Made by a program: the position numbers and the translations under genes. The notes below the pieces were generated by a model. It had not been told where the DNA came from, made no database searches, and saw only the letters and a program-made list of their open reading frames with translations. A stretch of 64,000 nucleotides of DNA from Mycobacterium sp. ELW1 (GTDB taxonomy: Bacteria; Actinomycetota; Actinomycetes; Mycobacteriales; Mycobacteriaceae). The stretch covers positions 5,642,001 to 5,706,000 of the forward strand of contig NZ_CP032155.1 of NCBI RefSeq assembly GCF_008329905.1, in the 5' to 3' direction. Below, piece after piece: positions 54,498 through 63,435 of the stretch. Positions within the stretch are counted from its first letter, which is position 1; each line of letters starts with the position of its first letter.

Positions 54498-55702
54498 CCA
54501 CCGCGGCGGGCGTCGTGGTCGTCGGAGCGTCGGCGGCCGGCCTATCGGTTGCTGAGACATTGCGCCACGACGGCTTCAGGGAACCGATCACACTCGTCGG
54601 CGAGGAGGATCGGCTCCCCTACGATCGGCCACCGTTGTCGAAGGAGCTTCTGTCTGGCACGTGGTCCGAGGACAGCCTCGACCTCCGCGACTCCGCTGCG
54701 ATCACCGCGCTGGGTCTCGATGTGCGGCTTGGTGTGCGGGCGGAGGCGGTGGACACCGCGAGCCGAGCGGTCACCCTCTCCGATGGATCCCGGGTCGGTT
54801 ACCAGGACTTGGTGATCGCCACCGGAGTGCGCCCCCGGCGCATGCCCGGCAGCGACGGCATCGCCGGTGTGCATGTGTTGCGCACCCTCGGTGACGCGCG
54901 GCGACTGCGTTCGGAGTTGGCCGGACATCGGCGTCTGGTGATCGTCGGCGCCGGATTCTTGGGTGCCGAAGTGGCTTCGGTCGCCTGCGCCGCGGGGGCG
55001 CACGTCATCCTGGTGTCCGACGCTGAAGCTCCTCTGTCCGATGTGCTGGGAACTAAACTGGGCCAACTCCTCGTCGGGGTGCACGCCGAGCACGGCGTGC
55101 GGGTTCTCACCGGCACCAAGGTTGTCGGCATCGCGACCGACGGCGACCGGGCCACCGGCGTCCAACTCGCAGACGGCACCGCGCTGCCCGCCGACCTGGT
55201 GCTGGTTTCGATCGGCTCGCTTCCCAACACCGAATGGCTGGCCGGAAGCGGCGTTCCGATCGGCAATGGCGTGGTCTGCGACGAATACTGCCGGGCGGCG
55301 CCGGGTGTGTGGGCGGCGGGCGACGTGGCATCGTGGCACCATGTCGGTGTCGACGAACGCATTCGGATAGAACACCGAACGAACGCATCCGAACAGGGCA
55401 TGGCCGTCGCACGCAACATCGTCGCGGGACCCGATCCGACCCCCTTCGTGCCGGTGCCCTACATCTGGTCGGACCAGTACGACCTGAAGATCCAAATGTA
55501 CGGCCTGCCAAGAGGCGCCGACTCGTTCACCGTCATCGACGGCAGCATCGGGGAACGCAAGCTCGTCGCGATCTACGGCAAGAACGGACGCGCACGTGCC
55601 GCCGTCGGCATCAACATGTTCCGTTCGCTTCGCGCCGCCCGCGCACTGGTCGCAGAGCAGGCCGAACTTTCATCCGTCATCAACGAGGAGGCCTCCGCAT
55701 GA
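54494..55702 (+). CDS. FAD-dependent ferredoxin reductase
   Basis: A 402-residue reductase of the rubredoxin/putidaredoxin reductase type: FAD loop VVVVGASAAGLS, PYDRPPLSKELL, LVIATGVRPRR, NAD(P) loop LVIVGAGFLGAEVA and VWAAGDVASWHH. It passes electrons from NAD(P)H to the ferredoxin encoded just upstream. GTG 54494 overlaps the ferredoxin stop and its own stop overlaps the next ATG. Confidence 0.94.
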   Translation: MTTAAGVVVVGASAAGLSVAETLRHDGFREPITLVGEEDRLPYDRPPLSKELLSGTWSEDSLDLRDSAAITALGLDVRLGVRAEAVDTASRAVTLSDGSRVGYQDLVIATGVRPRRMPGSDGIAGVHVLRTLGDARRLRSELAGHRRLVIVGAGFLGAEVASVACAAGAHVILVSDAEAPLSDVLGTKLGQLLVGVHAEHGVRVLTGTKVVGIATDGDRATGVQLADGTALPADLVLVSIGSLPNTEWLAGSGVPIGNGVVCDEYCRAAPGVWAAGDVASWHHVGVDERIRIEHRTNASEQGMAVARNIVAGPDPTPFVPVPYIWSDQYDLKIQMYGLPRGADSFTVIDGSIGERKLVAIYGKNGRARAAVGINMFRSLRAARALVAEQAELSSVINEEASA

Positions 55703-56577
55703 GCACCCAAACTGTAAACGGCACAACCGAAGCAACTCGTAAGGAGCCGCGTGCCGGCGTCATAGGACTTGGCATGATCGGCGGCGGCGTGGCGGTAAGC
55801 CTGGCTCGCAACGGCCGGACCCCGGTGGTCTACGACGTCCGCCCTGATGCCGCAAATGGTCTACCCGGTGTGCCTGCGCCCGCCACGTCGCCGGCCGAGG
55901 TGGCTCGCGACAGCGACGTGGTTCTGATCGCCGTGGTCGACGCCGATCAGGCGCGCCAGGTTCTGTGTGCCGACGACGGTGTGCTTGTCGCCGCCCGACC
56001 AGGTCTGATTCTGGTGCTGTTGTGCACTGTTGCCGTTCCGGTCGTGCACGAACTCGCGCAGATCTGCGCCGAGAAGGGTGTGGCGCTGTTGGATTGCGGT
56101 GTCACGCAAGCGGTCCCGGATGGCCTCGTCGCAATTCTCGGCGGCGAGGAAACCACCGTCGCCGCTGCCATGCCGGTACTGTCGGACTTCGCCAAGGACG
56201 TGGTCCACTGTGGGCCGTTGGGCGCCGGAATGGCCACCAAGATCGCCCGCAACGTCATCACCTACGGCACCTGGCGCGCCGTCCACGAGGCCGCAACGCT
56301 CGTCGAGTCCACCGGCGTCGACCCACGAAATCTCATCACCGTTGTCGAGGATGCCGATCCGCTCGGCGCCACCCTGTTCTCCTGGTTACGCAACCGGCTC
56401 TCCGCGGACGAAGACACCCGAGGTTTAGTACCGCAGGTGCTGCGTCTGATGGACAAGGACCTCGCTGCAGCACAGGAACTCGCGGCGCGAAACGCCATCG
56501 CCGTTCCCCTGGTCGATGCTGCTCGAGCGAGGGGCGCCGAAACGTTGGCCATCCCGCAGAAGGACACTCATGAGTGA
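55699..56577 (+). CDS. 3-hydroxyisobutyrate dehydrogenase-like NAD(P) oxidoreductase
   Basis: A 292-residue beta-hydroxyacid dehydrogenase. NAD(P) loop GVIGLGMIGGGVAVS, substrate-side LLDCGVTQAVPDG in place of the usual DAPVSGG, and catalytic Lys in MATKIARNVITYG. The altered substrate motif suggests an unusual substrate. It sits between the reductase and a CMD protein inside the P450 operon and may oxidise the P450 product. Confidence 0.87.
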   Translation: MSTQTVNGTTEATRKEPRAGVIGLGMIGGGVAVSLARNGRTPVVYDVRPDAANGLPGVPAPATSPAEVARDSDVVLIAVVDADQARQVLCADDGVLVAARPGLILVLLCTVAVPVVHELAQICAEKGVALLDCGVTQAVPDGLVAILGGEETTVAAAMPVLSDFAKDVVHCGPLGAGMATKIARNVITYGTWRAVHEAATLVESTGVDPRNLITVVEDADPLGATLFSWLRNRLSADEDTRGLVPQVLRLMDKDLAAAQELAARNAIAVPLVDAARARGAETLAIPQKDTHE

Positions 56578-56968
56578 AACAACCGAACTGGGCCTGAAAA
56601 CCATGGATGCGGTCTACGGACCAGGATTCTCCGAAACGATGCCCGACGTGTCAAACCCCATGCTGCAAGACACGATTGACCATCTCTTCGGTGAGATATG
56701 GAGCCGGCCCGGCCTTTCGATCCGCGACCGCCGCCTCCTGGTCATCGGAGCCACCGCCGCCTTGGGCCGTGCCGACCTGATCGAGATCCAGGCACGCGGG
56801 GCGCTGCAGAACGATGAGCTGTCACCCGGCGAGCTGCGGGAGGCTGTCCTGCAATTGCACTACTACGTCGGCTGGGGCAACGGCACCCAGGTCAACAAGG
56901 GCGTCGAGGCAGCCATCAGCGAACATCAAGCCAAGTCCGATCCAGAAGCCAAGGAGCACAACAGATGA
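56570..56968 (+). CDS. Carboxymuconolactone decarboxylase (CMD/AhpD-like) family protein
   Basis: A 132-residue helical protein: GEIWSRPGLSIRDRRLLVIGATAALGRAD and LREAVLQLHYYVGWGNGTQVN are CMD hallmarks. It lacks the CxxC of AhpD peroxidases, so it resembles gamma-carboxymuconolactone decarboxylase or related lyases. It overlaps the dehydrogenase by 8 bp and the P450 by 4 bp, so it is made together with them. Confidence 0.88.
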   Translation: MSETTELGLKTMDAVYGPGFSETMPDVSNPMLQDTIDHLFGEIWSRPGLSIRDRRLLVIGATAALGRADLIEIQARGALQNDELSPGELREAVLQLHYYVGWGNGTQVNKGVEAAISEHQAKSDPEAKEHNR

Positions 56969-58191
56969 CAAACACGATTCCCGATATGCCCATCGAACGG
57001 GAGCGGCTCCTCGACCCGCCGCTGGCCTACGACCAGCTGCGCGAGGAGCAGCCCGTCACCCGCGTCCGGTTCCCCAGCGGTCGCATCGGCTGGCTCGTCA
57101 CCCGCTTCGAGGAGGGCAGCCAGGTCTTCTCCGACCCGCGGCTGAGCTCGCAGCGCCCACGTCACGACGTCGCCGACGAGGACGACGTCGACCCCGACGT
57201 CAACGAATCCGCCGAGGCGCTGCCGCCCACCTTCAATTCGATGGACGCTCCCGACCACGGCGCGTATCGGCGACTACTGTCGGGCAAGTTCACGCCCAAG
57301 TCGGTGCAGGCCAATCTGCAGCCCTACATCGACACCATCGTCACGGAGCATCTGGATGCCATCGAGGCACTGGGCGCCGATGGTGAGCCGGTCGACCTGA
57401 TTCAGCACTTGGCCCTGCCGATCCCGTGCCTGGTGATCTGCGAGCTGCTGGGCGTTCCCTACGAAGATCGGGACAAGTTCCATCACGCCACCGAGGTGAT
57501 GATGGACACCAGTAAGCGCCGCGCCGAGCGCGATACGGGTGCGCACTGGCTGGTGGAGTACATCACCAAGCTGGTCGCGGAGAAGCGCGCCGACCCTGAT
57601 TCCGAGGGATTGCTTGCCGAGCTGATCCGCAAAAGCGAAGAAGACGGCTCCATTCTGTCCGACGAAGACCTGATCGGCATCGGTGTACTGCTGCTGTTCG
57701 CCGGGCACGACACGACCATGGCCATGATCGGCCTCTCGGCCCTGACCCTGCTCACCCATCCCGTCCAGCGCCAGGACCTCGCTGACCACCCGGAGAAGAT
57801 CGGAGTTGCCGTCGAGGAACTGCTGCGGTACCTGACCATCGTCCAGTTCGGCCTCGGCCGCACCGCCAAGGAGGACCTAGAAATCGCCGGTCAGGCGATT
57901 GCCAAAGGCGACCTCGTCGTGGTCGCCATGCCTGCGGCCAACCGCGACCCCCGAGCATTCGACAACCCGGATGAGCCGGACTTCGACCGGAAGATGACCC
58001 GGCACCTCGCCTTTGGCTACGGGGTGCATCAGTGCCTCGGTCAGAACATTGCCAGGGCGGAGTTGAAAACCATTCTTCCGCAGTTGCTTCAGCGCTTCCC
58101 CGGCCTGAAGTTGGCCACACCGCTGGACGAGGTCGAGATGGACGCCTACGGGACGAACTACGGCGTGAAGAAAATGCTCGTGACCTTGTGA
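56965..58191 (+). CDS. Cytochrome P450
   Basis: A 408-residue P450 of the actinobacterial CYP105/107-like form: AGHDTT (246-251), EELLR (284-288) and heme loop FGYGVHQCLG (350-359) with Cys357. It is encoded in one coupled operon with its ferredoxin and reductase, a complete class I system. The usual His-Asp-Thr-Thr suggests normal hydroxylation. Substrate unknown. Confidence 0.95.
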   Translation: MTNTIPDMPIERERLLDPPLAYDQLREEQPVTRVRFPSGRIGWLVTRFEEGSQVFSDPRLSSQRPRHDVADEDDVDPDVNESAEALPPTFNSMDAPDHGAYRRLLSGKFTPKSVQANLQPYIDTIVTEHLDAIEALGADGEPVDLIQHLALPIPCLVICELLGVPYEDRDKFHHATEVMMDTSKRRAERDTGAHWLVEYITKLVAEKRADPDSEGLLAELIRKSEEDGSILSDEDLIGIGVLLLFAGHDTTMAMIGLSALTLLTHPVQRQDLADHPEKIGVAVEELLRYLTIVQFGLGRTAKEDLEIAGQAIAKGDLVVVAMPAANRDPRAFDNPDEPDFDRKMTRHLAFGYGVHQCLGQNIARAELKTILPQLLQRFPGLKLATPLDEVEMDAYGTNYGVKKMLVTL

Positions 58192-58232
58192 CAACTGCCG
58201 TGGTTGGGTGCGCTCGCCCTAAGGTGGTGGGC

Positions 58233-58949
58233 ATGGCCGACCGCGCTGAGGAACAACCGGCACGCCGCCGGAGCCGCCGTGGCCAGGGCGACCAACTGCG
58301 AGACGAAGTGCTCGCGGCGGTGAACCGTTTGCTTGACGACTGGGGCAGCGACGAGAAGCTCACCATGCGCGCGGTGGCCCACGAAGTCGGCGTCACGCCG
58401 GCGAGCATCTATCTGCACTTCGCTGACAAGACCGAGTTGGTCTGGGCGGCGTTGGCCGACAAGTACCGACAACTGGCCGACCGGATGGCCGCCGCGGATA
58501 TCGCCGCCGCTGCGGACGGGCCCCGCGAGCGGTTGCGGGCCCAGGTGCACGCCTACTGCCACTTTGCGATGGACAATCCCGGCCACTACCGGCTCATGTA
58601 CGAAATTCGCCAGCCCGTCGTCGAACGCGAACGCATGGGATTGCATCCGGCGCGGCAAGTGTCGGCCCGGCTGCGCCGCGCTCTCGCCGCGTGTGCCGAT
58701 GCGGGCTACCCGCTGTCACTGCCCCTCTACCAGGCAACCCACACTCTGTGGACAGGACTGCACGGCCTCGTTTCCATCCAGCACAGCCTGGCCATCGAAG
58801 GCTCCCGCGACAGACTCGAGGGTATGGCTGACGGCCTGGTCGACATTCTGGTCAGTGTTCACCAACGCAGCGGGCCCGCCTATCCGCCGAAAACCGACGT
58901 CGACCGCTACATCGAGTCAACGGTCGTCGAAATCGATCACGAGTCCTGA
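58233..58949 (+). CDS. TetR-family transcriptional regulator
   Basis: A regulator of about 238 residues: basic N-terminus (PARRRSRRGQGD), helix-turn-helix MRAVAHEVGVTPASIYLHFADK and a C-terminal ligand domain of the TetR_C type found in Mycobacterium (HAYCHFAMDNPGHYRLMYEI). ATG 58233 is preferred; GTG 58188 in frame overlaps the P450 stop and is the alternative. It probably regulates the P450 operon, being its last gene. Confidence 0.88.
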   Translation: MADRAEEQPARRRSRRGQGDQLRDEVLAAVNRLLDDWGSDEKLTMRAVAHEVGVTPASIYLHFADKTELVWAALADKYRQLADRMAAADIAAAADGPRERLRAQVHAYCHFAMDNPGHYRLMYEIRQPVVERERMGLHPARQVSARLRRALAACADAGYPLSLPLYQATHTLWTGLHGLVSIQHSLAIEGSRDRLEGMADGLVDILVSVHQRSGPAYPPKTDVDRYIESTVVEIDHES

Positions 58950-58980
58950 CCGCGATTGAGTGAACCCGCTTCGTCGGGCG

Positions 58981-59283
58981 TCAGTCACTGGCCGGCAGCG
59001 GCTTGGCTTCTTTGAGGGTCAATGCCATCGCGCCGACGGACAGCGACCCTGCTCCGGCCTTGGTCACCAATACCTCGGCACCGTCCTCGTCGACATAGCG
59101 CTTGCCCATCAGGCTCCCCCCGGCGAAGGCGGGGTCCAACGCAGCAGTGACAGGCCGCTCGGCGTCCAGCGGAAGCATCGGGTGGCCGCCGCACCGCAAG
59201 TCGTCGAGGCTGTCGGCGGCCTTCACTACGATCACCTGCGTGTCGCACACCTGGCTCTGGAGGCGGCTTCCATTCTTGATCAT
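58981..59283 (-). CDS. Small orphan protein upstream-linked to acyl-CoA synthetase
   Basis: A 100-residue protein: QVCDTQVIVVKAADSLDDLRCGGHPM, then AALDPAFAGGSLMGKRYVD and LEVLVTKAG-like strands. It has the form of a small beta domain with a CGGHPM loop. I do not recognise the family. It starts 11 bp after the synthetase stop, so it is the second gene of that transcription unit and may be a partner or activator of the ligase. Confidence 0.7.
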   Translation of the reverse strand: MIKNGSRLQSQVCDTQVIVVKAADSLDDLRCGGHPMLPLDAERPVTAALDPAFAGGSLMGKRYVDEDGAEVLVTKAGAGSLSVGAMALTLKEAKPLPASD

Positions 59284-59294
59284 GGTGTCTTCCT

Positions 59295-60794
59295 TTACTT
59301 TTCGATACCAGCGACGCGAAGGCTTTCAACGATCTCGCGGCGTAGCACCTTACCGGTGGCGTTGACGGGCAGCTCGTCGCGGAACACCACGCGGTCGGGA
59401 GTCCGGGACCCTCGTAGGGCCTTGCGGACGTGTTCGCGCAGTTCGTCGGGGTCCGCCTCGATCCCCGGCGCCGGCACGACCACTGCGACGATGGCCTGGC
59501 CCCACTGGGCATCCTCGACACCGACCACTGCGACTTCGCGCACGTGGGGATGCTCGACGAGGACGTCCTCCAACTCGGCAGGTGCGATGTTCTCACCGCC
59601 ACGGATGATGGTGTCGTCGGATCGGCCGGTGATGAAGAGATAGCCCGCATCGTCGAGCGTCGCGATGTCCCTGGTCGGAAACCAGCCCTCGTCGTCCAGC
59701 ACGGAGCCGACTCCGGTGTACTTGCCCGACACCTGCTCGCCCCGCACGTATAGCTCGCCGGGCTGTCCCGGGCCCAGCACAGTGCCATCCTCGTCACGGA
59801 TCTGCACCTCGATGCCGGGCACCGGCTGACCAACCGAAGCGAGCCGCTTCGCGACCAGTTCGTCGGGGTTCCCGTGCGAGTGGCGGTGATCGTCGGGTGT
59901 CAATACGGCAATCGTCGAACTGGTCTCGGTCAGTCCGTACGCGTTGACGAATCCGACGTCTGGCAACAACTCGAGTGCCTTGCGCACCAGCGGAAGTGCC
60001 ACCTTCGATCCGCCGTATGCCAAGTTGCGCAACGTCGGGAGCTGGGTCGGCCGCTGCTCGAGCTCCATGACGATCCTATCCAGCATAGTGGGTACAACGG
60101 TCGCCGTCGTCACTCCCTCTTGGGCGACCAGACGCACCCAATCGCCGGCGTCGAAACTGTTGAGGTACACCATCTTCCGACCCGCATACAGGTTCGACAT
60201 CGCAGCGTTGACTCCGGCGATGTGATACGGCGGCACGCAGATCAGCGCGGCATCCGCGGCTTGCGCCGAGTCGAATTCGACAGTGCCGGTGATGTAACTC
60301 GTCAGGTTACCGTGGGACAACTCAACGGCTTTCGGCTTCGACGTGGTACCTGATGTGAACAGCACGATCGCAATGTCTTCCGCATCCGCGAACTCCGCTG
60401 TGGGCTCGACCACACGCGCTGCGGCCACAAACTCCGCGGAGTCCATGACGTGGGTAGCCACGTCCCCGACTGCATCGCGATAGCGCTCATCGACGATCAC
60501 CAGCGGATTGGGCAACCGGCCGATCAGCTCTTGGACGCCCTCGGCACTGAGCCGGTAATTGATCGGCGTGTACGGCAGCCCGGCCCGGGCGGCCGCGAAA
60601 ATCAGCAGCGGCTGCATCAGGCCCCCGGTGCCTACGTACGCGACGTGCTCGGCGCCGGAAGACGCGATCACGCCTGCTCCGCCATCGGCCAGATCACTCA
60701 GCTCGGCGGTAGTGATCCGATTGGTCCCGTCGACCAGGGCGATCCGCTCTGGGTCGGCTGACACCGCCATCTCCAACAACAACGAAATGCTCAA
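59295..60794 (-). CDS. Acyl-CoA synthetase (AMP-forming)
   Basis: A 499-residue ligase with P-loop VLFTSGTTSKPKAVE (Ser for Gly after TT), A5 motif VNAYGLTETSST, A7 FPTRDIATLDDAGY, hinge GRSDDTIIRGGENI and A10 lysine in NATGKVLRREI. All key residues for adenylation and thioesterification are present. It is divergent from the thiolase gene at 60939. Substrate unknown. Confidence 0.92.
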   Translation of the reverse strand: MSISLLLEMAVSADPERIALVDGTNRITTAELSDLADGGAGVIASSGAEHVAYVGTGGLMQPLLIFAAARAGLPYTPINYRLSAEGVQELIGRLPNPLVIVDERYRDAVGDVATHVMDSAEFVAAARVVEPTAEFADAEDIAIVLFTSGTTSKPKAVELSHGNLTSYITGTVEFDSAQAADAALICVPPYHIAGVNAAMSNLYAGRKMVYLNSFDAGDWVRLVAQEGVTTATVVPTMLDRIVMELEQRPTQLPTLRNLAYGGSKVALPLVRKALELLPDVGFVNAYGLTETSSTIAVLTPDDHRHSHGNPDELVAKRLASVGQPVPGIEVQIRDEDGTVLGPGQPGELYVRGEQVSGKYTGVGSVLDDEGWFPTRDIATLDDAGYLFITGRSDDTIIRGGENIAPAELEDVLVEHPHVREVAVVGVEDAQWGQAIVAVVVPAPGIEADPDELREHVRKALRGSRTPDRVVFRDELPVNATGKVLRREIVESLRVAGIEK

Positions 60795-60938
60795 CGCCTC
60801 AGCCTTCAGTCAGTAATGCGATCCTAGCCCGCGTCTCCAGAATCAGCTATATAGTTATAGGCTTAGTGGTATCCGAGTCAACGTGCACACTCCCCATCGG
60901 GGGGTTGGGCACTGACACACGCTGAACGAAGGAGCGCA

Positions 60939-62093
60939 ATGAGCAGCACGCCCGAGATCGCCATCATCGGCGTGGGCTTGCACCCGTTCGGGCGGTACGA
61001 GGACCGCTCCGCGCTGGAAATGGGCGCGGTGGCCATCAGCAGAGCCTTGCGCGACGCCGGCGTGCAATGGTCTGACGTGGGCAGCGTGTACGCGGGCAGC
61101 CTCGAGGTCGCCAACCCGGAGGCGGTGACCGGACTTGCCGGGATGACCGGAGTGCCGGCCAGGGCGACGTTGAGCGGTTGCGCGACCGGCAACTCCCTGT
61201 TGACCCTCGCAGCGCGTGACGTCCAACTCGGCGAGGCCGACATCGCCGTCGGCGTCGGACTGGACAAGCACCCGCGCGGCGCGTTCGGCGCCGACCCTTC
61301 GGTGTCGGGGTTACCCCAGTGGTACGGCGATCAGGGCATGTTTTTGACGACCCATTACTTCGGCACCAAGATCATGCGATACATGCACGACCACGGCATC
61401 AGCGAAGAGGCTTTGGCCCGGGTCGCGGCCAAGAATATGGAACATGGCGCCCTGGCACCGCATGCATGGCGCCGCAAGCCCATGAGTATTGACGCCATTT
61501 TGGGCTCACCCCTCGTAAATGCGCCACTGCGCCAATACATGTACTGCAATCCCAACGAAGGTGCCGCCGCCGTGGTGGTCTGCCGGGCCGATAAGGCCAA
61601 GCAGTACACCGACAACCCGATCTACCTGCGGGCAACGGCGCTGCGGAGTCGTCGTGAGGGCGCCTACGAGTTGTTGCGCACGTCGATCGAGCTGCCGATC
61701 GTCCCCGGGACAACATCGGAGGCTGCCCACGCTGCCTATGAGATTGCCGGAATCGGCCCCGATGACGTCGACGTGGCGCAACTGCAGGACACCGACGCGG
61801 GCTCGGAAATCATCCACATGGCCGAGACGGGCCTGTGCAAGGACGGCGAACAAGAGACCCTGCTCGCAGACGGCGCCACGAAGATCGGCGGCCGGCTGCC
61901 GATCAACACCGACGGCGGCCTGATTGCCAACGGGGAACCCGTCGGCGCCTCCGGCCTGCGCCAGATCTACGAGCTGGTACATCAATTGCGCGGCACCGCC
62001 GGTGACCGTCAGGTGCCAGGAGATCCGCGGGTCGCACTCGCCCAGTTGTACGGAGCGCCCGGAACCGCCGCCGTAGCCATCCTGTCCAGGTAA
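60939..62093 (+). CDS. Thiolase-family protein with nucleophile Cys
   Basis: A 384-residue thiolase: IAIIGVGLHPFGRYEDRS, nucleophile Cys81 in LSGCATGNSLL, VDVAQLQDTDAGSEI and NTDGGLIANGEPVGASG. It is the only lipid-transfer-type thiolase here that keeps the cysteine, but the usual GHP histidine is Glu (GEPVGASG) and the C-terminal Cys is absent. It may do thiolysis with altered chemistry. GAAGGAGCGC precedes the ATG; a P450 gene follows after 24 bp. Confidence 0.87.
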   Translation: MSSTPEIAIIGVGLHPFGRYEDRSALEMGAVAISRALRDAGVQWSDVGSVYAGSLEVANPEAVTGLAGMTGVPARATLSGCATGNSLLTLAARDVQLGEADIAVGVGLDKHPRGAFGADPSVSGLPQWYGDQGMFLTTHYFGTKIMRYMHDHGISEEALARVAAKNMEHGALAPHAWRRKPMSIDAILGSPLVNAPLRQYMYCNPNEGAAAVVVCRADKAKQYTDNPIYLRATALRSRREGAYELLRTSIELPIVPGTTSEAAHAAYEIAGIGPDDVDVAQLQDTDAGSEIIHMAETGLCKDGEQETLLADGATKIGGRLPINTDGGLIANGEPVGASGLRQIYELVHQLRGTAGDRQVPGDPRVALAQLYGAPGTAAVAILSR

Positions 62094-62117
62094 CCCAGCG
62101 AAAAGGGAGTTGCGCCA

Positions 62118-63335
62118 ATGACAGAGACCCAGGAAGTTCAGCGTCGCGCCGAAGTGAATCTGGACCATCACGCGCCTGAATTCCGCGAGGACCCCTACGG
62201 CACATTCCGTCAGATGCGCGAATCGGGCTGTCCGGTCGCTCATTCCGATCACTATGAGGGATTCTGGGCGCTCGTCGACTACGCGTCGGTGTTCGAAGCC
62301 GCCCGCGACGACGCACTCTTCAACTCGTTTCCGTCGGTCGGGGTGCCTGCCAGCGAGATGCCGCTGCCGATCCTGCCGATCGAGTCCGACCCACCGGAGA
62401 CCCAGGAACTGCGCGAGGTCACACTGAAGCGATTTTCGCCGGGTTCGGCAGAACGGTTCCGGGAGGCCGCGACCGAGATGACCAATGAAGCAATCGACGC
62501 GTTCATCGAGCGCGGCGAGTGCGACCTGGTCGGTGAACTCACCACTCCGCTGCCGGCTCGACTGATCCTGCGGCTGTTGAAGTTCGACGAGTCGCGCCAC
62601 ATGGATTGGGTCCACTGGGTACACAGCACCGTGCACGATCGAGCGCACGATCCGGAGAAGGCCGGCATCGCGGGCATGGAGATGTTCAGCGAGATCGTCA
62701 AGCATATGGAACAGCGCCGCGCCGAGGGCCTGGGTGACGACCTGTTCAGCGATATCCTGCGCGGCACCCTCAATGGCCAGCCGCTCGACGACGGCCAGAT
62801 CACCATGTACACGGTGTTGATGATGCTCGGCGGGATGGATACCACCAGCGGATTCACGGCCAACGTGCTGCGGCGCCTGTGCGAGGATCGCAAACTGCGC
62901 CAACAGTTCATCGATGACCCCAGCCTGGTGAAGAAGGGCACCGACGAGTTGCTCCGGCTGTACACACCGACCCTGGGGTTGGCACGCACAGTGTCGCGGG
63001 ACGCCCAGTTCCACGGGCAGCTACTCTGCCAAGGCGATCGGGCGATTCTCATGTGGGCCGCGGCCAACCGCGATCCGGCGATGTTCGAAAACCCCGACAC
63101 ACTCGACCTCTCCCGCGCCAATGCCAAGAAGCAAATGGCTTTCGGGGTCGGTATGCACCGATGCCTGGGTTCCCACTACGCCAAAATGATGTTCGATGTG
63201 CTGATCACGCAGATCCTCAAGCGGTTACCCGACTTCGACCTGGCAGAAGAGCCGAAGCTGTTCGAAGACGCCGGCGAGGTCTACGCCGTACGCGAATTGC
63301 GGGTCACGTTCACCCCGGGCGCTCGCCTCGGGTGA
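62118..63335 (+). CDS. Cytochrome P450
   Basis: A 405-residue P450: GGMDTT (238-243), DELLR (276-280) and heme loop FGVGMHRCLG (342-351) with Cys349. The I-helix Gly-Gly-Met-Asp is like CYP enzymes acting on terpenes and other bulky rings. It follows the thiolase gene with AAAGGGAG before its ATG. Redox partners are not adjacent but are encoded at 54303 and 54494. Confidence 0.94.
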   Translation: MTETQEVQRRAEVNLDHHAPEFREDPYGTFRQMRESGCPVAHSDHYEGFWALVDYASVFEAARDDALFNSFPSVGVPASEMPLPILPIESDPPETQELREVTLKRFSPGSAERFREAATEMTNEAIDAFIERGECDLVGELTTPLPARLILRLLKFDESRHMDWVHWVHSTVHDRAHDPEKAGIAGMEMFSEIVKHMEQRRAEGLGDDLFSDILRGTLNGQPLDDGQITMYTVLMMLGGMDTTSGFTANVLRRLCEDRKLRQQFIDDPSLVKKGTDELLRLYTPTLGLARTVSRDAQFHGQLLCQGDRAILMWAAANRDPAMFENPDTLDLSRANAKKQMAFGVGMHRCLGSHYAKMMFDVLITQILKRLPDFDLAEEPKLFEDAGEVYAVRELRVTFTPGARLG

Positions 63336-63435
63336 CACGCATGCCGATCGTCCGCCAATGGCTGAAAAGTCGGAGCGGCGACTGTTGAATTGGTTAAATG
63401 TTTAGAGCAAAGTGACCCGGACGGGAGGTGGAGTG

